Source of the DNA: Pigmentiphaga sp. NML080357
Lineage (GTDB): Bacteria > Pseudomonadota > Gammaproteobacteria > Burkholderiales > Burkholderiaceae_B
Assembly: GCF_002188465.1 (NCBI RefSeq)
Contig: NZ_NINW01000037.1
Span: forward strand, 1 to 64,000
DNA: 64,000 bases
Direction: 5' to 3'
In this document: one piece after another, positions 9,601 to 18,648 of the stretch
How positions within the stretch are numbered: position 1 is the first letter of the stretch
Layout of the letters: every line of letters begins with the position of its first letter
The notes under the pieces: generated by a model
Told to the model about the DNA's origin: nothing
The model's database searches: none
What the model saw: the letters and a program-made list of their open reading frames with translations, nothing else
Position numbers and translations under genes: made by a program

Positions 9601-11183
9601 GTTCGGCCGCCGCTCGTCCGGGCACGGCGGCCGCGGCCTCCCGGCGCGGCGCGACGGGCACCGCTCCGGCGCAATCAAGCTCGAACAGTGCACGCGCCGC
9701 GGCGCCGAGCGGCAACGCCGCCTCGCCCCATGCGAACGCCATGCCGCCGGCCGCCTATCCGGGCGCCGTCCCGTATGGCGCCGGTTCCGCCCAGGCCCCC
9801 GCCTATGTGCCGGCTCCCGTGCAGCCGGCCCCGCTTGGCGCCTCCTATTACGCCCCCCCGGCCGTCGCGCAAAACGTCCAACCGGCCTACGGCGCCTATC
9901 CGGGCCAATTGCCTGCGGCCCAGGCGCGCCCCTGGGATCCCGCCGCCGCGCAGGCCGACCGGCCGCGCACCGCGCTCGACGAGCTCAACGAGATCCAGCA
10001 GGCGCGCAGCCCCGCGCTGACGGTCGGCGGTACGGTCAGGACCCGCGACGGCGAGGAAGGCCTGGGCCAGCTGACCGACATCCAGGCGCCCGTCGAGTAC
10101 CGTTTCCCGGTGGGCGACGGCAAGCTGGCGCTTCGCGCCACGCCCGTCTCGCTCGACGCCGGCACGCCAGGCAGTTCATATGACGCTTCGAGCCGCTTCG
10201 GCGGCGGGCCGGCCGCCGCGCTCCAGCAGGCGGCCGGGTCCACGGGCGGCGCGGGCTCGCAAAGCCAGTCCGGCGTCGGCCTGGCCGTGGCCTACGAGTC
10301 GGAGCGAGTGCAGGCGGACCTGGGCACCACGCCGCTGGGCTTTCGCTACACCGATATCAACGCGGGCCTCAAATTCAAGGGACCGATTTCCAGCGAAGTG
10401 TCCTACGCGATCGACCTGTCGCGGCGCCCGGTCACCGACAGCCTGCTGTCGTTCGCCGGCGCCCGAGACTCGCGCACGGGACAGGCCTGGGGCGGCGTCT
10501 CGGCCACCGGCGGACGCCTCGAGCTGACCTGGGACAACGGCGACTACGGCATCTACGGCTACGGCGCGTTCCACTCGCTCAACGGTACCAACGTCGCCTC
10601 GAACACCCGCGTCGAGGGCGGCGGCGGCCTGTATTGGCGCCTGCTCCGCTCGCCCGATTCCGAGTTGACCGCGGGCGTCAATTTCACCGGCATCGGCTAC
10701 GACAAGAACCTGCGCTATTTCACCTACGGCCACGGCGGCTACTTCAGCCCGCAGCAATTCTTCGCCGCCAGCGTGCCCGTCTCGTGGACGCAGCGCAGCG
10801 GCAAACTGTCCTACCAGGTCAAGGGTTCGTTGGGGGTGCAACGCTTCAAGGAAGACTCGGCGCCGTACTTCCCCACCAGCGGCTCGCTGCAGTCCGCCGC
10901 GCAGCAGGCCGCCATCGACGCCGCCGCCTTCGGCCTGACGTCGAACACCAGCGGCGCCTTCTATCCGGGCCAGACCAAGACCGGCCTGGGCTACAGCCTG
11001 GCCGCCGCCATGGAGTACCAGATCGCCCCCCAGTTGACGCTGGGCGGACAACTGGCGATGGACAATGCGCGCGACTATCGGCAACTGATGGGAGGCGTCT
11101 ATCTGCGCTACGCGTTCCAGCCTTACAGCGGCCCGGCCGCGTACCCGCTCACGCCGTATCGGTCGCTGTATCCGAGCAACTGA
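6660..11183 (+). CDS. bcsC: Cellulose export outer-membrane protein BcsC (TPR + beta-barrel)
   Basis: A 1,507-residue protein that carries the cellulose chain through the periplasm and outer membrane. The ATG lies inside the bcsZ 3' end behind GGGAGAAGGC. Residues 1 to about 23 are a signal peptide ending ALAQ. Residues about 25-820 are a solenoid of TPR repeats. From about 1105 to the end is the BCSC C-terminal domain, a Gly/aromatic-rich 16-strand-type barrel ending in PYRSLYPSN. Between them lies an unusual 275-residue linker (about 826-1100) made almost wholly of Ala, Pro, Gly, Tyr and Ser. The frame stays open and codon use is normal through it, so I read it as real protein. A strong hairpin terminator follows. 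Confidence 0.95.
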   Translation: MSARRNTVVLGLLAALIHGGALAQGDPVKVLVEQGRYWQSRGNGERAAEAWQKLLKLAPNHPDALYGLAQVELDAGRSENARGYLAQLKRTRPDSPLIARLEQAINLGGSSRVLQQAREQARSGQTAEALATYQTALGGKAPEGPLALEYYQTLGGTPQGWEEARRGLQKLASESPNDPQIALALAQHLTYREATRREGIQQLAALSKRPDVGKAASDSWRKALAWAGTRPADAPLYRAYLEAHPDDVGVKTKLEEIERQQREGRQASAASADPLRQRAAAGFQALDEGDLAKAESDFQAVLAARPGDGDALGGLGILRLRQENFGQAKDLLERASRQGSASRWRSALNSATYWSLVEQARGARAGGNLDGARRTLEQAVKLDPAEPTAQNSLGDVLAESGQLDAAEAAYRRVLARQPDNPDALRGLVGVMAQNNKPDQALALVEKLTPQQQEKIGELGRLRAAQAVGAAKAAAQRGDDAGARVALEDALLNDPNSPWIRLDLARLYMKMGAYNDARGVMDGLLISNPNLPDAQYASALLASEMQDWRGALNTLDNIPQQNRTREMAALQKRAWVHVQAADAGELARQGRRQEAAALLAQAEPYAGQDPELLGAIAVAYTDIGDTGRALNMMRQLLARTTRPDAGMRLQYAAILLRTRQDVELAGILRQLQSEPMSAAERKSYDDIRVAYIVRQADALRTSGDLVMAYDTLAPLLAERPDDQQVVGALARMYADARDYQQALGLYNRLLEKDPRNLETMIAAASMAISAKEYGYAENVIDNALRQAPQNPEVLTAAGRLYRAQGKSSKASQYFAAAVEAENRQRGIAPGYVASGQPGMAPARSANPFVGLPGQRSNSTLAPHPVAPALPYGGAAPVPMAAAGGYAPAYPATLPQAPAQAAYGGAASGYGASQPYIPPPAGAYRFPSQPVQLASASGYTPYGTPAAIDNGPPTPTDYLAQENAAQPAAGTRAPAGNASQRGSSAAARPGTAAAASRRGATGTAPAQSSSNSARAAAPSGNAASPHANAMPPAAYPGAVPYGAGSAQAPAYVPAPVQPAPLGASYYAPPAVAQNVQPAYGAYPGQLPAAQARPWDPAAAQADRPRTALDELNEIQQARSPALTVGGTVRTRDGEEGLGQLTDIQAPVEYRFPVGDGKLALRATPVSLDAGTPGSSYDASSRFGGGPAAALQQAAGSTGGAGSQSQSGVGLAVAYESERVQADLGTTPLGFRYTDINAGLKFKGPISSEVSYAIDLSRRPVTDSLLSFAGARDSRTGQAWGGVSATGGRLELTWDNGDYGIYGYGAFHSLNGTNVASNTRVEGGGGLYWRLLRSPDSELTAGVNFTGIGYDKNLRYFTYGHGGYFSPQQFFAASVPVSWTQRSGKLSYQVKGSLGVQRFKEDSAPYFPTSGSLQSAAQQAAIDAAAFGLTSNTSGAFYPGQTKTGLGYSLAAAMEYQIAPQLTLGGQLAMDNARDYRQLMGGVYLRYAFQPYSGPAAYPLTPYRSLYPSN

Positions 11184-11245
11184 GAGTGTCGGCCATGGCC
11201 GCCCCCGGTCTGGGCAGCATGCCGGTACGCAATCCGCGCAATGAG

Positions 11246-11280
11246 AAAAGCCCGCTTCGAGACCGAAGCGGGCTTTTTTC
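11246..11280. terminator. Rho-independent terminator of the bcs operon
   Basis: AAAAGCCCGCTTCG, a four-base loop AGAC and CGAAGCGGGCTTTT form a near-perfect stem of 14 pairs, followed by further T residues. The A run on the left makes it work on the minus strand too, which suits its position between the bcsC end and the minus-strand lipoprotein that also ends here. Confidence 0.9.
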
Positions 11281-11327
11281 TCTTGCCGGAAGAATATCGG
11301 GAGCGAGCTCCGCGACGCTGGCTCGCG

Positions 11328-12893
11328 CTACGGCGTTGCCGGCACGAACCCCAGCTTCGCCACCCTCGCGAACCGCTGCGTGCTGCTGGTCAACGTTCCC
11401 AGCGTAAAGATCCACAAGCCCTTTGCCGTGGCGGCCCCGGTATCGTAGTCCGCTATCGCGACGCCGTCCTCGCTTCCCGCGCAAGCCGCGCCGGTGAAGA
11501 TCAGCTTGACCTGGTACAGGTTCTGCGTGCTGATGCCCGGATAAGGGCCGAGGCGGCTTACCGGTCCGCCGTCGGTCGAGGCATCCACGATCTTGCAGGC
11601 GTCGCGGGTGCCGCTCAGGATACCGTCGGCGCCCACGCTGACGGTCATCGCGGGCGTATCGAAGGAAGCCGTCTGGTATGACCGGCCGGCCACCGCGGAG
11701 AGCTTGGCCGGGTTGGCGCTATAGACGTCGCTACGATTCAACGAGAATTCCGTCACGGCATCGCCAGAAGCCGGATCGGCGAAACTTGCCGTGAACGTGT
11801 TGCCTATTACGGTCCCGCTCAACGACGTCGTGGTGCTCGTGCCTTGCGAACTATAGAAGGTCGCGGCGTCGTCCACCATCCTGCTGTTGCTGCCAGCGGC
11901 CCGGGCCAGGAGGCCGCTCAACACGTCATAGCCGCCGCCATTGCGCCGATATAAAAAGTAGTACCCGTCCGGCGTCACCACGCCCTCGAAACCGCCGCGG
12001 GCTGCGGTCCAATAGCCCTCGGCGAATTGCGGCGTGCCGGGGTCGGGCGGTTCGGTGCTGGTATCCGCGGTGCCGCGGAGGATGAACGTATTCAACGCCT
12101 GCGGATTGGAATCGGCCGTGAATACCCAGATGCCCGTCTTGGCTCCCGTCGAACCGTATTCGAGCACGGCCCAGCCGGTCTGCGTCGACCCGGGCCGGGA
12201 GCACGAATCTCCCGACAGGCTGAGAACGATGCCGTACACGCCGCGAGCAGGATTCGGCGTGGAAACGCTTCCGGTGAGCTTGCAGCCGCCGTTGTTGCCC
12301 GTCAGCCGGCCGGCTGCGTCCACGGTCATGCTCCAGCCCCCGCCGAACGCGCCGCCACCGCTGTAGCTGCCCGCCATGGCCTGCAGCGATGAAGCATGCA
12401 TGTAGAGATCGGGCCGGTATTCCAGCGTGAACGGAACCAGCGTGGTGCCGGACGCCGCGGCCGCCGTGCCTGTCGGGTTGCTGTAGTTGCCGCTGATGCG
12501 GGCATTCGGGCTTTCGGCCGTCGCCGCGCCCGTCACGGTTCCCGAAACGGTGATGTTCGATGCGAACTTTCCGTCCTGCGTCGAATAATAGGTCGCATTG
12601 CTTGCGCGCAGCATTGCCACGTTGACGGACAAATCGCCGTAGAGTCCATCGTAGCCCCTGCTGCTGCTGGCATAGCGCGCGAAATAGAAGCTGCCTCCCT
12701 TGCCGTCGAGGCCCCCGTCGATCACGCCGATGAAATCCCGCTGCGCCCCCAGCGGCCCCGCCTTGCCGGTATAGATGCCCGCCGGGTACTGCTGCACGGC
12801 GGGAGCCGTCCCGCCGTCCCCCGAATCCCCGCCTCCGCATGCGCTGAGCACCATCGCCACGCCGGCCCACACCAGGCTCGATCTCAGATTCAT
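11328..12893 (-). CDS. Two-repeat lipoprotein of unknown function
   Basis: A 521-residue predicted lipoprotein. The start at 12893 is preferred over the longer open frame to 13004 because MNLRSSLVWAGVAMVLSAC is a clean lipoprotein signal (lipobox LSAC) and AAGGGAAG precedes it. A Gly/Ser/Asp-rich linker follows the acylated cysteine. The rest reads as two related halves. Each has a G-Y/T-x-G-K/A-type opening with an FYF or YYFLY strand, an ATYYS or ATFYSSQG motif, an SGTV strand and a terminal ...GxWIFT or GIWVFT strand; GIWVFTADSN and GLWIFTLGT are equivalent. These beta-rich repeats suggest an exposed beta-sandwich or barrel-like surface protein. No enzymatic motif is seen. It converges on the bcs operon but nothing ties it to cellulose. 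Confidence 0.7.
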   Translation of the reverse strand: MNLRSSLVWAGVAMVLSACGGGDSGDGGTAPAVQQYPAGIYTGKAGPLGAQRDFIGVIDGGLDGKGGSFYFARYASSSRGYDGLYGDLSVNVAMLRASNATYYSTQDGKFASNITVSGTVTGAATAESPNARISGNYSNPTGTAAAASGTTLVPFTLEYRPDLYMHASSLQAMAGSYSGGGAFGGGWSMTVDAAGRLTGNNGGCKLTGSVSTPNPARGVYGIVLSLSGDSCSRPGSTQTGWAVLEYGSTGAKTGIWVFTADSNPQALNTFILRGTADTSTEPPDPGTPQFAEGYWTAARGGFEGVVTPDGYYFLYRRNGGGYDVLSGLLARAAGSNSRMVDDAATFYSSQGTSTTTSLSGTVIGNTFTASFADPASGDAVTEFSLNRSDVYSANPAKLSAVAGRSYQTASFDTPAMTVSVGADGILSGTRDACKIVDASTDGGPVSRLGPYPGISTQNLYQVKLIFTGAACAGSEDGVAIADYDTGAATAKGLWIFTLGTLTSSTQRFARVAKLGFVPATP

Positions 12894-13102
12894 TTTCTTC
12901 CCTTGCAAGAACGCTCCCCCAGGAGCCGCCATGTCGAGCATTGTAGCCGCGCCCCTCCACGTATTGCGGCATCGCCGAACCGGCCCAAGCCTAAACCTTT
13001 GCAATCGAGCCGCCAGGCACGCGGCGCTTGCCGCCGCGCTCCATGGAGTAGTATTACAAGTGAGGCCGCCCGTGCCGGCCCGCTTTCGCCTTGATATCCG
13101 CC

Positions 13103-14206
13103 GTGACCGCCAAGACCATCCTGCTCACCGACCATCGCAGCCGCCGCCCCGCCCCCGTCGTGCCGGGCGTGCCCATCGCGCCGTCCGGCCGGCTGGCGGA
13201 CACGCGCGGGCGGCCGCTGCACGACTTGCGCATCTCGGTCACGGACCGCTGCAACTTCCGCTGCGTGTACTGCATGCCGAAGGAAGTCTTCGGCAAGGAC
13301 TACCCCTACCTGCCGCACGACGCCCTGCTCAGCTTCGAGGAAATCGTCAGGCTGGCGCGCCTGTTCGTCGCGCACGGCGTCGAGAAGATCCGGCTCACCG
13401 GCGGCGAACCGCTGCTGCGCAAGAACATCGAAGCCTTGATTGCCCAGCTGGCCGAGTTGCGCACACCGGCCGGCCAGCCGCTCGACCTGACGCTCACCAC
13501 CAATGCCTCGCTGCTGGCGCGCAAGGCCCGGGCCCTGGCCGATGCGGGGCTGCGGCGCGTCACCGTCAGCCTCGATGCGCTGGACGACACGGTCTTTCGC
13601 CGCATGAACGACGTCGACTTCCCCGTGGCCGACGTCCTGCGCGGCATCGACGCCGCGGCCGAAGCCGGCCTGGGGCCGATCAAGGTCAACATGGTGGTCA
13701 AGAAGGGAGTCAACGACGACCAGATCGAATCCATGGCCGAGTACTTCCGCCATTCCGGCCATACGCTGCGTTTCATCGAATATATGGACGTGGGCGCCTC
13801 CAACGGCTGGAAGATGGACGAAGTCCTGCCTTCTGCCGACGTGCTGCGCCGCATCGGCGCCCGCTGGCCCCTGGAAACGCTGCAGCCGCACTACGCCGGG
13901 GAGGTGGCCCAGCGCTGGCGCTATCGCGACGGCGCGGGCGAGATCGGCGTCATCTCCAGCGTCACGCAGGCCTTCTGTTCATCCTGTACCCGCGCCCGGC
14001 TCTCGACCGAAGGCCAGTTGTACCTGTGCCTGTTCGCCGACCAGGGCTACGACCTGCGCGCCCTGCTGCGCGGCGGCGCCAGCGACGCCGATCTCGCCAC
14101 CGCCATCGCCCACATCTGGCATGGCCGCACCGACAATTACTCCGAACGCCGCTCCGCCGACACCCCGCGGGCCGGCCGGATCGAGATGAGCTATATCGGG
14201 GGGTAG
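13103..14206 (+). CDS. moaA: GTP 3',8-cyclase MoaA (molybdenum cofactor biosynthesis)
   Basis: A radical-SAM enzyme that rearranges GTP to 3',8-cyclo-GTP, the first step of molybdopterin synthesis. From the GTG at 13103 (367 residues) the N-terminal 4Fe-4S site is Cys50-x3-Cys54-x2-Cys57 in CNFRCVYC. The C-terminal cluster that holds GTP uses Cys292, Cys295 and Cys309. The protein ends in SYIGG; a terminal Gly-Gly is essential in MoaA. A TTG at 13091 is an alternative start and neither start has a clear Shine-Dalgarno. The gene stands alone, with no other moa gene in view. Confidence 0.94.
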   Translation: MTAKTILLTDHRSRRPAPVVPGVPIAPSGRLADTRGRPLHDLRISVTDRCNFRCVYCMPKEVFGKDYPYLPHDALLSFEEIVRLARLFVAHGVEKIRLTGGEPLLRKNIEALIAQLAELRTPAGQPLDLTLTTNASLLARKARALADAGLRRVTVSLDALDDTVFRRMNDVDFPVADVLRGIDAAAEAGLGPIKVNMVVKKGVNDDQIESMAEYFRHSGHTLRFIEYMDVGASNGWKMDEVLPSADVLRRIGARWPLETLQPHYAGEVAQRWRYRDGAGEIGVISSVTQAFCSSCTRARLSTEGQLYLCLFADQGYDLRALLRGGASDADLATAIAHIWHGRTDNYSERRSADTPRAGRIEMSYIGG

Positions 14207-14281
14207 CAAGCCCCCCCTACGCGCTTACGCGCGAGGGAAGCCCACCCCCTTGCGGCCTTCGGCCGCTAGGGGCGGGCCTCA
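14207..14281. repeat. Intergenic mosaic repeat, copy A (moaA/pagL gap)
   Basis: The convergent gap holds CCCCTACGCGCTTACGCGCG (14214-14233) followed by AGGGAAGCCCACCCCCT (14234-14250) and the small hairpin GCGGCCTTCGGCCGC. The first block recurs at 28437-28455 and 62311-62330, and the second matches an arm of the hairpin at 30690. The palindromes may also terminate transcription from both sides. Confidence 0.8.
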
Positions 14282-14818
14282 TCAGAAGGCCATGGCGAAG
14301 TTGAGCTGGACCTGGTTCAACCCTTGGTTGGGTTTCTTCATCCCGCCATTGGAGAAGTGCGAAACACGCACGCCCACACGCATGTTGTCGCTCAGCTTGA
14401 ACCCCGCGCCGATGTGGTCACCGAACTGAAAGGTCGAGCTGATATCTTTATCGTGGAACTTCTTCTCGCTGACCAGCGTAGCTCCCACGCCGCCTTCGAT
14501 ATAGAAGCGCTCCGTCGGCCACCAGCGGAACATCGGGATCGCATTGAGCTGCCACATGTGACGGGCATATCCCGGCAGCGCGCTGGAAGTCCACCAATAC
14601 GAACCGCCCAGCTCACCCACCAGCTCCAGGCGGGTCGAACCCAGCTTCAGATGCCACAGCGGCGAGGTCTCGTAATTGAGAGTGAGGCGGTGATTGCCGT
14701 CGATGACCCCGTACTGGGTACTCCAGCCGCCATTGGCGAAGCCGCCGGTCGGATCGGCGGCATGGGCCGGCATTGCGGCAAGAGGCAAAAGAACGGCGAG
14801 TAGGGCTATTTTTTTCAT
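14282..14818 (-). CDS. pagL: Lipid A 3-O-deacylase PagL
   Basis: A 178-residue outer-membrane enzyme that removes the 3-position acyl chain of lipid A and so modulates endotoxin activity. A signal peptide ending AMPAHA precedes the mature protein. Alternating hydrophobic strands (WHLKLGSTRLELVGELGGSYWW and others) fit an 8-strand barrel. The C-terminal motif RVSHFSNGGMKKPNQGLN contains the family's catalytic His154 and Ser156 and the conserved Asn. It ends in Phe, as outer-membrane proteins do. The length matches the Bordetella bronchiseptica enzyme. It is a single gene with its own upstream gap; no lipid A genes are nearby. Confidence 0.92.
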   Translation of the reverse strand: MKKIALLAVLLPLAAMPAHAADPTGGFANGGWSTQYGVIDGNHRLTLNYETSPLWHLKLGSTRLELVGELGGSYWWTSSALPGYARHMWQLNAIPMFRWWPTERFYIEGGVGATLVSEKKFHDKDISSTFQFGDHIGAGFKLSDNMRVGVRVSHFSNGGMKKPNQGLNQVQLNFAMAF

Positions 14819-14980
14819 TTGATCTGCCTGGCTTTTATGGGCGGCGCGGAACCAGCCATGCCGCCGCGAAATGCAGCGATGCGGAGCGCGCCCTAGGGGA
14901 AAACCAGACTATAGCAGCTGCCTCGCCCGCCCTGCGGGTGTGGCGCGAGCGAGACATGCCCGCGCCATGCCGATGCAGCC

Positions 14981-15850
14981 TCAGGCTACCGCGTCGGCAG
15001 GCTGCTGCGTCAGCAACGCCAGCAAACGGGCGATTTCTTCGCGCATCTTGCGCCGATCGACGATCATGTCGATGGCGCCCTTCTCGAGCAGGAACTCGGC
15101 GCGCTGGAACCCTTCCGGCAGCTTCTCGCGCACGGTCTGCTCGATGACCCGGGGGCCGGCAAATCCGACCAGCGCCTTGGGCTCGGCGATCACCACGTCG
15201 CCCATGAAGGCGAAACTGGCCGACACGCCTCCCATGGTGGGATCGGACAACACGCTGATGAAAGGCAGCTTGCGCGAGGACAGCAACGTGAGCGCCGCCG
15301 TGGTCTTGGCCATTTGCATCAGCGACAGCAGGCCTTCCTGCATCCGCGCGCCGCCCGAGGCGGTCACGCAGATGAACGGCACCTTCTGCTCGATGGCCGC
15401 CTGCACACCGCGCACGAAGCGCTCGCCCACCACCGAGCCCATGGAGCCGCCCATGAACTCGAACTCGAAGCACGCGACGACCACCGGCAGCGTATGCATC
15501 GCGCCGCCCATGACCACCAGCGCGTCGGTCTCGCCGGTCTGCGCCATGGCGTCCTGCAGGCGGTCGGGGTACTTCTTGGTGTCCTTGAACTTGAGGCTAT
15601 CGACCGGCAAGGTCCCGATGCCGATCTCGTAGCGGCCCTCGGCGTCGAGCAGCGCATCGATGCGCTGGCGGGCGCCGATGCGCATGTGATGCTCGCACTT
15701 GGGGCAGACGTTCAGGTTCTTGTCCAGGTCGTCGCGGTACAGCACCGATTCGCACGACGGGCACTTGACCCACAGCCCCTCCGGCACGCGGCGCGCGGAG
15801 CCGTCGGTGGTCTTGATGCGGGGAGGGAGCAGTTTTTCTATCCAGCTCAT
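14981..15850 (-). CDS. accD: Acetyl-CoA carboxylase carboxyltransferase beta subunit
   Basis: A 289-residue subunit of the AccAD carboxyltransferase, which moves the carboxyl group from biotin to acetyl-CoA to make malonyl-CoA for fatty acid synthesis. The N-terminal zinc ribbon has Cys30, Cys33, Cys49 and Cys52 (CPSC and CPKC). A crotonase-fold domain follows, with [12 protein letters not shown]-like oxyanion glycines ([12 protein letters not shown] here). Its ATG overlaps the trpA stop (ATGA at 15850-15847), so it is the last gene of a trpF-trpB-trpA-accD unit. In many proteobacteria folC follows accD; here pagL does. Confidence 0.97.
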   Translation of the reverse strand: MSWIEKLLPPRIKTTDGSARRVPEGLWVKCPSCESVLYRDDLDKNLNVCPKCEHHMRIGARQRIDALLDAEGRYEIGIGTLPVDSLKFKDTKKYPDRLQDAMAQTGETDALVVMGGAMHTLPVVVACFEFEFMGGSMGSVVGERFVRGVQAAIEQKVPFICVTASGGARMQEGLLSLMQMAKTTAALTLLSSRKLPFISVLSDPTMGGVSASFAFMGDVVIAEPKALVGFAGPRVIEQTVREKLPEGFQRAEFLLEKGAIDMIVDRRKMREEIARLLALLTQQPADAVA

Positions 15851-16722
15851 GCGGATTTCCTTGATTCATGGGTGGCCCCGCCCGGAGGCGGGGCATCGAG
15901 CGCCACCCGGATTGTACGCAACCACGCGCCGGCTGCGCGAGCGCAGATTTCAGGCAGTTGCCCGGGCCGGACGCCATCGGCGGCGGCTTCGATCTCCTGG
16001 ATCAGGCGGCTCCCGATGACCACGGCATCGGCCACGGCGCCCAGGGCCTGCGCGCTGGCTGCGTCGCGGATGCCGAAGCCCACGCCCACCGGCAGCGAGA
16101 CGAAGCGCCGGATATGCGCCAGCCGGCGGGACACGTCGTCCACGTCCAGGTGGCCGGCTCCTGTCACGCCCTTGAGCGACACGTAGTACACATAGCCGCG
16201 CGCGACCTGCGCCACCGCGCGGATACGCTCGTCCGTCGTGGTGGGCGCGAGCAGGAAGATCGGATCGATGCCGTGGCGCTCCAGCAGCGCCCCGAACTCG
16301 CCGGTTTCTTCGGGGGGGTAATCCACGACCAGGCAACCGTCCACGCCGGCCGCCTGCGCGGCGGCGGCGAACTCGGCCTGGCCCATGCGTTCGACCGGAT
16401 TGGCATAACCCATGAGGACCACCGGCGTGCTGTCGTCGGCCTGGCGAAACGCCTTCACCATGGCCAGCACGTCGCGCAGGCCCACGCCCTGCTCGAGCGC
16501 ATGCTGGCTGGAACGCTGGATGACGGGTCCGTCGGCCATGGGATCGGAAAACGGCACGCCCAGTTCGAGCACGTCGGCCCCGGCGGCCACCAGGGCATGC
16601 ATGACGGGGACCGTCGTGGCCGGGCTGGGAAAGCCCGCGGTGACATAGGGAATCAGCGCGCTGGCGCGGCCGGCTGCCTGGCGGCGGGCAAAGGCCGCCG
16701 CGATACGGGAAGATGACGACAT
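15847..16722 (-). CDS. trpA: Tryptophan synthase alpha subunit
   Basis: A 291-residue TIM-barrel subunit that cleaves indole-3-glycerol phosphate to indole and glyceraldehyde 3-phosphate. The catalytic residues are Glu53 and Asp64 in [14 protein letters not shown]. The GVGFGI phosphate-binding loop lies in the C-terminal half. The start at 16722 (MSSSSRI) is 11 bases past the trpB stop; the open frame upstream of it overlaps trpB and is not translated sense. It carries a short C-terminal extension ([16 protein letters not shown]) and overlaps accD by 4 bases. Confidence 0.97.
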   Translation of the reverse strand: MSSSSRIAAAFARRQAAGRASALIPYVTAGFPSPATTVPVMHALVAAGADVLELGVPFSDPMADGPVIQRSSQHALEQGVGLRDVLAMVKAFRQADDSTPVVLMGYANPVERMGQAEFAAAAQAAGVDGCLVVDYPPEETGEFGALLERHGIDPIFLLAPTTTDERIRAVAQVARGYVYYVSLKGVTGAGHLDVDDVSRRLAHIRRFVSLPVGVGFGIRDAASAQALGAVADAVVIGSRLIQEIEAAADGVRPGQLPEICARAAGAWLRTIRVALDAPPPGGATHESRKSA

Positions 16723-16733
16723 GGGGACCGCCT

Positions 16734-17933
16734 TCAAAGCACGATGCCCGAGCGTTCGGCGACGGTATGCATGTCCTTGTCGCCGCGCCCGGAAAGATTG
16801 ACCAGCAGGATCTTGTCCTTTGGCAGGGTGGGCGCCAGCCGCACGGCATGCGCGATCGCATGCGACGATTCCAGCGCCGGGATGATCCCCTCGACCCGGC
16901 AGCAATGGTGGAACGCCGCCAGGGCCTCCTCGTCGGTAACGCCGACGTAGGTGGCCCGCCCGCTGTCCATGAGCCAGGCGTGCTCGGGGCCGACGCCGGG
17001 ATAGTCCAATCCGGCCGAGATCGAATGGGTATCGATCACCTGTCCATTCTCGTCCTGCAGGACGTAGGTGCGATTGCCGTGCAGCACGCCCGGCGCGCCG
17101 CCCGCCAGCGAAGCCGCGTGCCGCCCGGTGTGCATGCCTTCGCCGGCGGCCTCCACGCCCACCAGCGCGACCTCTTCGTACGGCAGGTAGGGATGGAAAA
17201 TACCCATCGCGTTCGACCCGCCGCCCACGGCAGCGATGACCACGTCGGGCTGGCGCCCGGCCGCCTTGGGCATCTGGACCAGGCATTCGTTGCCGATGAC
17301 GGTCTGGAAATCGCGCACCATCATCGGATAGGGATGCGGCCCGGCCACCGTGCCGATGATGTAGAAGGTGTCCTCGACGTTGGTCACCCAATCGCGCATG
17401 GCTTCGTTCAACGCGTCCTTCAGCGTGCGCGAGCCGGACTCGACGGGCACGACGGTGGCGCCCAGCAGCTTCATCCGGTAGACGTTGGCGGCCTGGCGCT
17501 TGACGTCCTCGCTGCCCATGTAGACCACGCACTCCATGCCGTAGCGCGCCGCGACGGTGGCCGTGGCCACGCCGTGCTGCCCGGCGCCGGTCTCGGCGAT
17601 CACCCGCCGCTTGCCCATGCGCCGAGCCAGCAGCGCCTGGCCGATGCAATTGTTCACCTTGTGGGCGCCGGTGTGGTTCAGGTCTTCGCGCTTGAACCAG
17701 ATCTGCGCGCCACCGAGTTCCTCGGACCAGCGCCTGGCGTGGTAGACCGGACTGGGACGGCCGACGAAGTGCTCGAGCTCGTCATTGAACTCGGCGATGA
17801 AGTCGGGATCGTGCTGGTAGCGCGCGTAGGTCTGGCGCAGCTCGTCCAGGGCGTGCATGAGCGTTTCCGCCACGAACACGCCGCCATACGGGCCGAAATG
17901 GCCCCTGGCATCGGGGAAATCGTAGGTTTTCAC
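16734..17933 (-). CDS. trpB: Tryptophan synthase beta subunit
   Basis: A 399-residue PLP enzyme that condenses indole with serine to give tryptophan, receiving indole by channel from TrpA. The PLP lysine is Lys92 in HTGAHKVNN. The GAGQHG loop and the GGGSNA phosphate-binding motif are present. The length is normal. It lies between trpF and trpA in one minus-strand unit. Confidence 0.98.
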   Translation of the reverse strand: MKTYDFPDARGHFGPYGGVFVAETLMHALDELRQTYARYQHDPDFIAEFNDELEHFVGRPSPVYHARRWSEELGGAQIWFKREDLNHTGAHKVNNCIGQALLARRMGKRRVIAETGAGQHGVATATVAARYGMECVVYMGSEDVKRQAANVYRMKLLGATVVPVESGSRTLKDALNEAMRDWVTNVEDTFYIIGTVAGPHPYPMMVRDFQTVIGNECLVQMPKAAGRQPDVVIAAVGGGSNAMGIFHPYLPYEEVALVGVEAAGEGMHTGRHAASLAGGAPGVLHGNRTYVLQDENGQVIDTHSISAGLDYPGVGPEHAWLMDSGRATYVGVTDEEALAAFHHCCRVEGIIPALESSHAIAHAVRLAPTLPKDKILLVNLSGRGDKDMHTVAERSGIVL

Positions 17934-18006
17934 TTGGAATAGTTCCGGCTAGGGAAACCGGACCGTGTCCGTGGGACACGTGCCGGAGAGGTTGCGAAAG
18001 GCGGCG

Positions 18007-18648
18007 TCAGTTGCCGTCGGCCCGCTTCACCTGGGCGACGAACTGCGCAATCTTGTCGGCGCACTTGATGCCCGGCGATTGCTCCACGCCGCTGCTTACG
18101 TCGACAGCGAACGGGCGCACGGATTCAATGGCCGCCGCCACATTTCCGGCATGCAACCCACCAGACAAAACGACCGGACGCGCGCTTTCGCTGCTGACCA
18201 GAGACCAATCGAACACTCTCCCGCTGCCGCCGTAGCCTTCGGAATGGCTGTCGAACAGCCAGCCGGCGGCGGAACCGTATAGTTCACAGGATTTTAACAA
18301 AGCCTGCGAGTTCTCCATACCCGGGGCACCCACGCGAAAGGCCCGCAGGTAGCGGCGTCCGTAGCGTTCGCATTGCTCCGGGGTCTCGTCGCCGTGGAAC
18401 TGGAGCAGATCCGGCTGGACCCGGTCCAGGACCTCGCGGATCTGCGCATCGGTGGCATTGACGAACAGCGCGGTCACGTCGACGAAAGGCGGCACGAGCC
18501 GCCTCAGCTCGGCGGCGCGGGCCGGAGCGAGCGCGCGGCGGCTGGGCGGATAGAAGACCAGGCCGATGGCGTCGGCCCCGGCGGCGACCGCCGCGGCGAC
18601 ATCCTCTTCGCGGGTCAGGCCGCAGATCTTGATACGGGTACGGGACAT
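18007..18648 (-). CDS. trpF: Phosphoribosylanthranilate isomerase
   Basis: A 213-residue TIM-barrel enzyme that converts N-(5'-phosphoribosyl)anthranilate to CdRP in tryptophan synthesis. It has the N-terminal catalytic cysteine motif KICGLT (Cys9), QFHGDE, and DVSSGVE near the end with the catalytic aspartate. The start at 18648 (MSRTRIKICG) is chosen because upstream sense lacks family similarity. It is the first gene of the trpF-trpB-trpA-accD unit and diverges from the tannase-like gene. Confidence 0.96.
   Translation of the reverse strand: MSRTRIKICGLTREEDVAAAVAAGADAIGLVFYPPSRRALAPARAAELRRLVPPFVDVTALFVNATDAQIREVLDRVQPDLLQFHGDETPEQCERYGRRYLRAFRVGAPGMENSQALLKSCELYGSAAGWLFDSHSEGYGGSGRVFDWSLVSSESARPVVLSGGLHAGNVAAAIESVRPFAVDVSSGVEQSPGIKCADKIAQFVAQVKRADGN

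Noticed and set aside
9136-9960. The low-complexity part of bcsC as a frameshifted region or separate gene
   Set aside because: The frame stays open with continuous codon use, and the barrel domain follows in the same frame.
12894-13102. A molybdenum-cofactor riboswitch upstream of moaA
   Set aside because: I looked for an extended structured leader and saw only a short gap shared with a divergent gene; no convincing helices were found.
16723-17649. Long N-terminal extension of the trpA frame across trpB
   Set aside because: It overlaps trpB, whose sense is certain. The family N-terminus begins at 16722.
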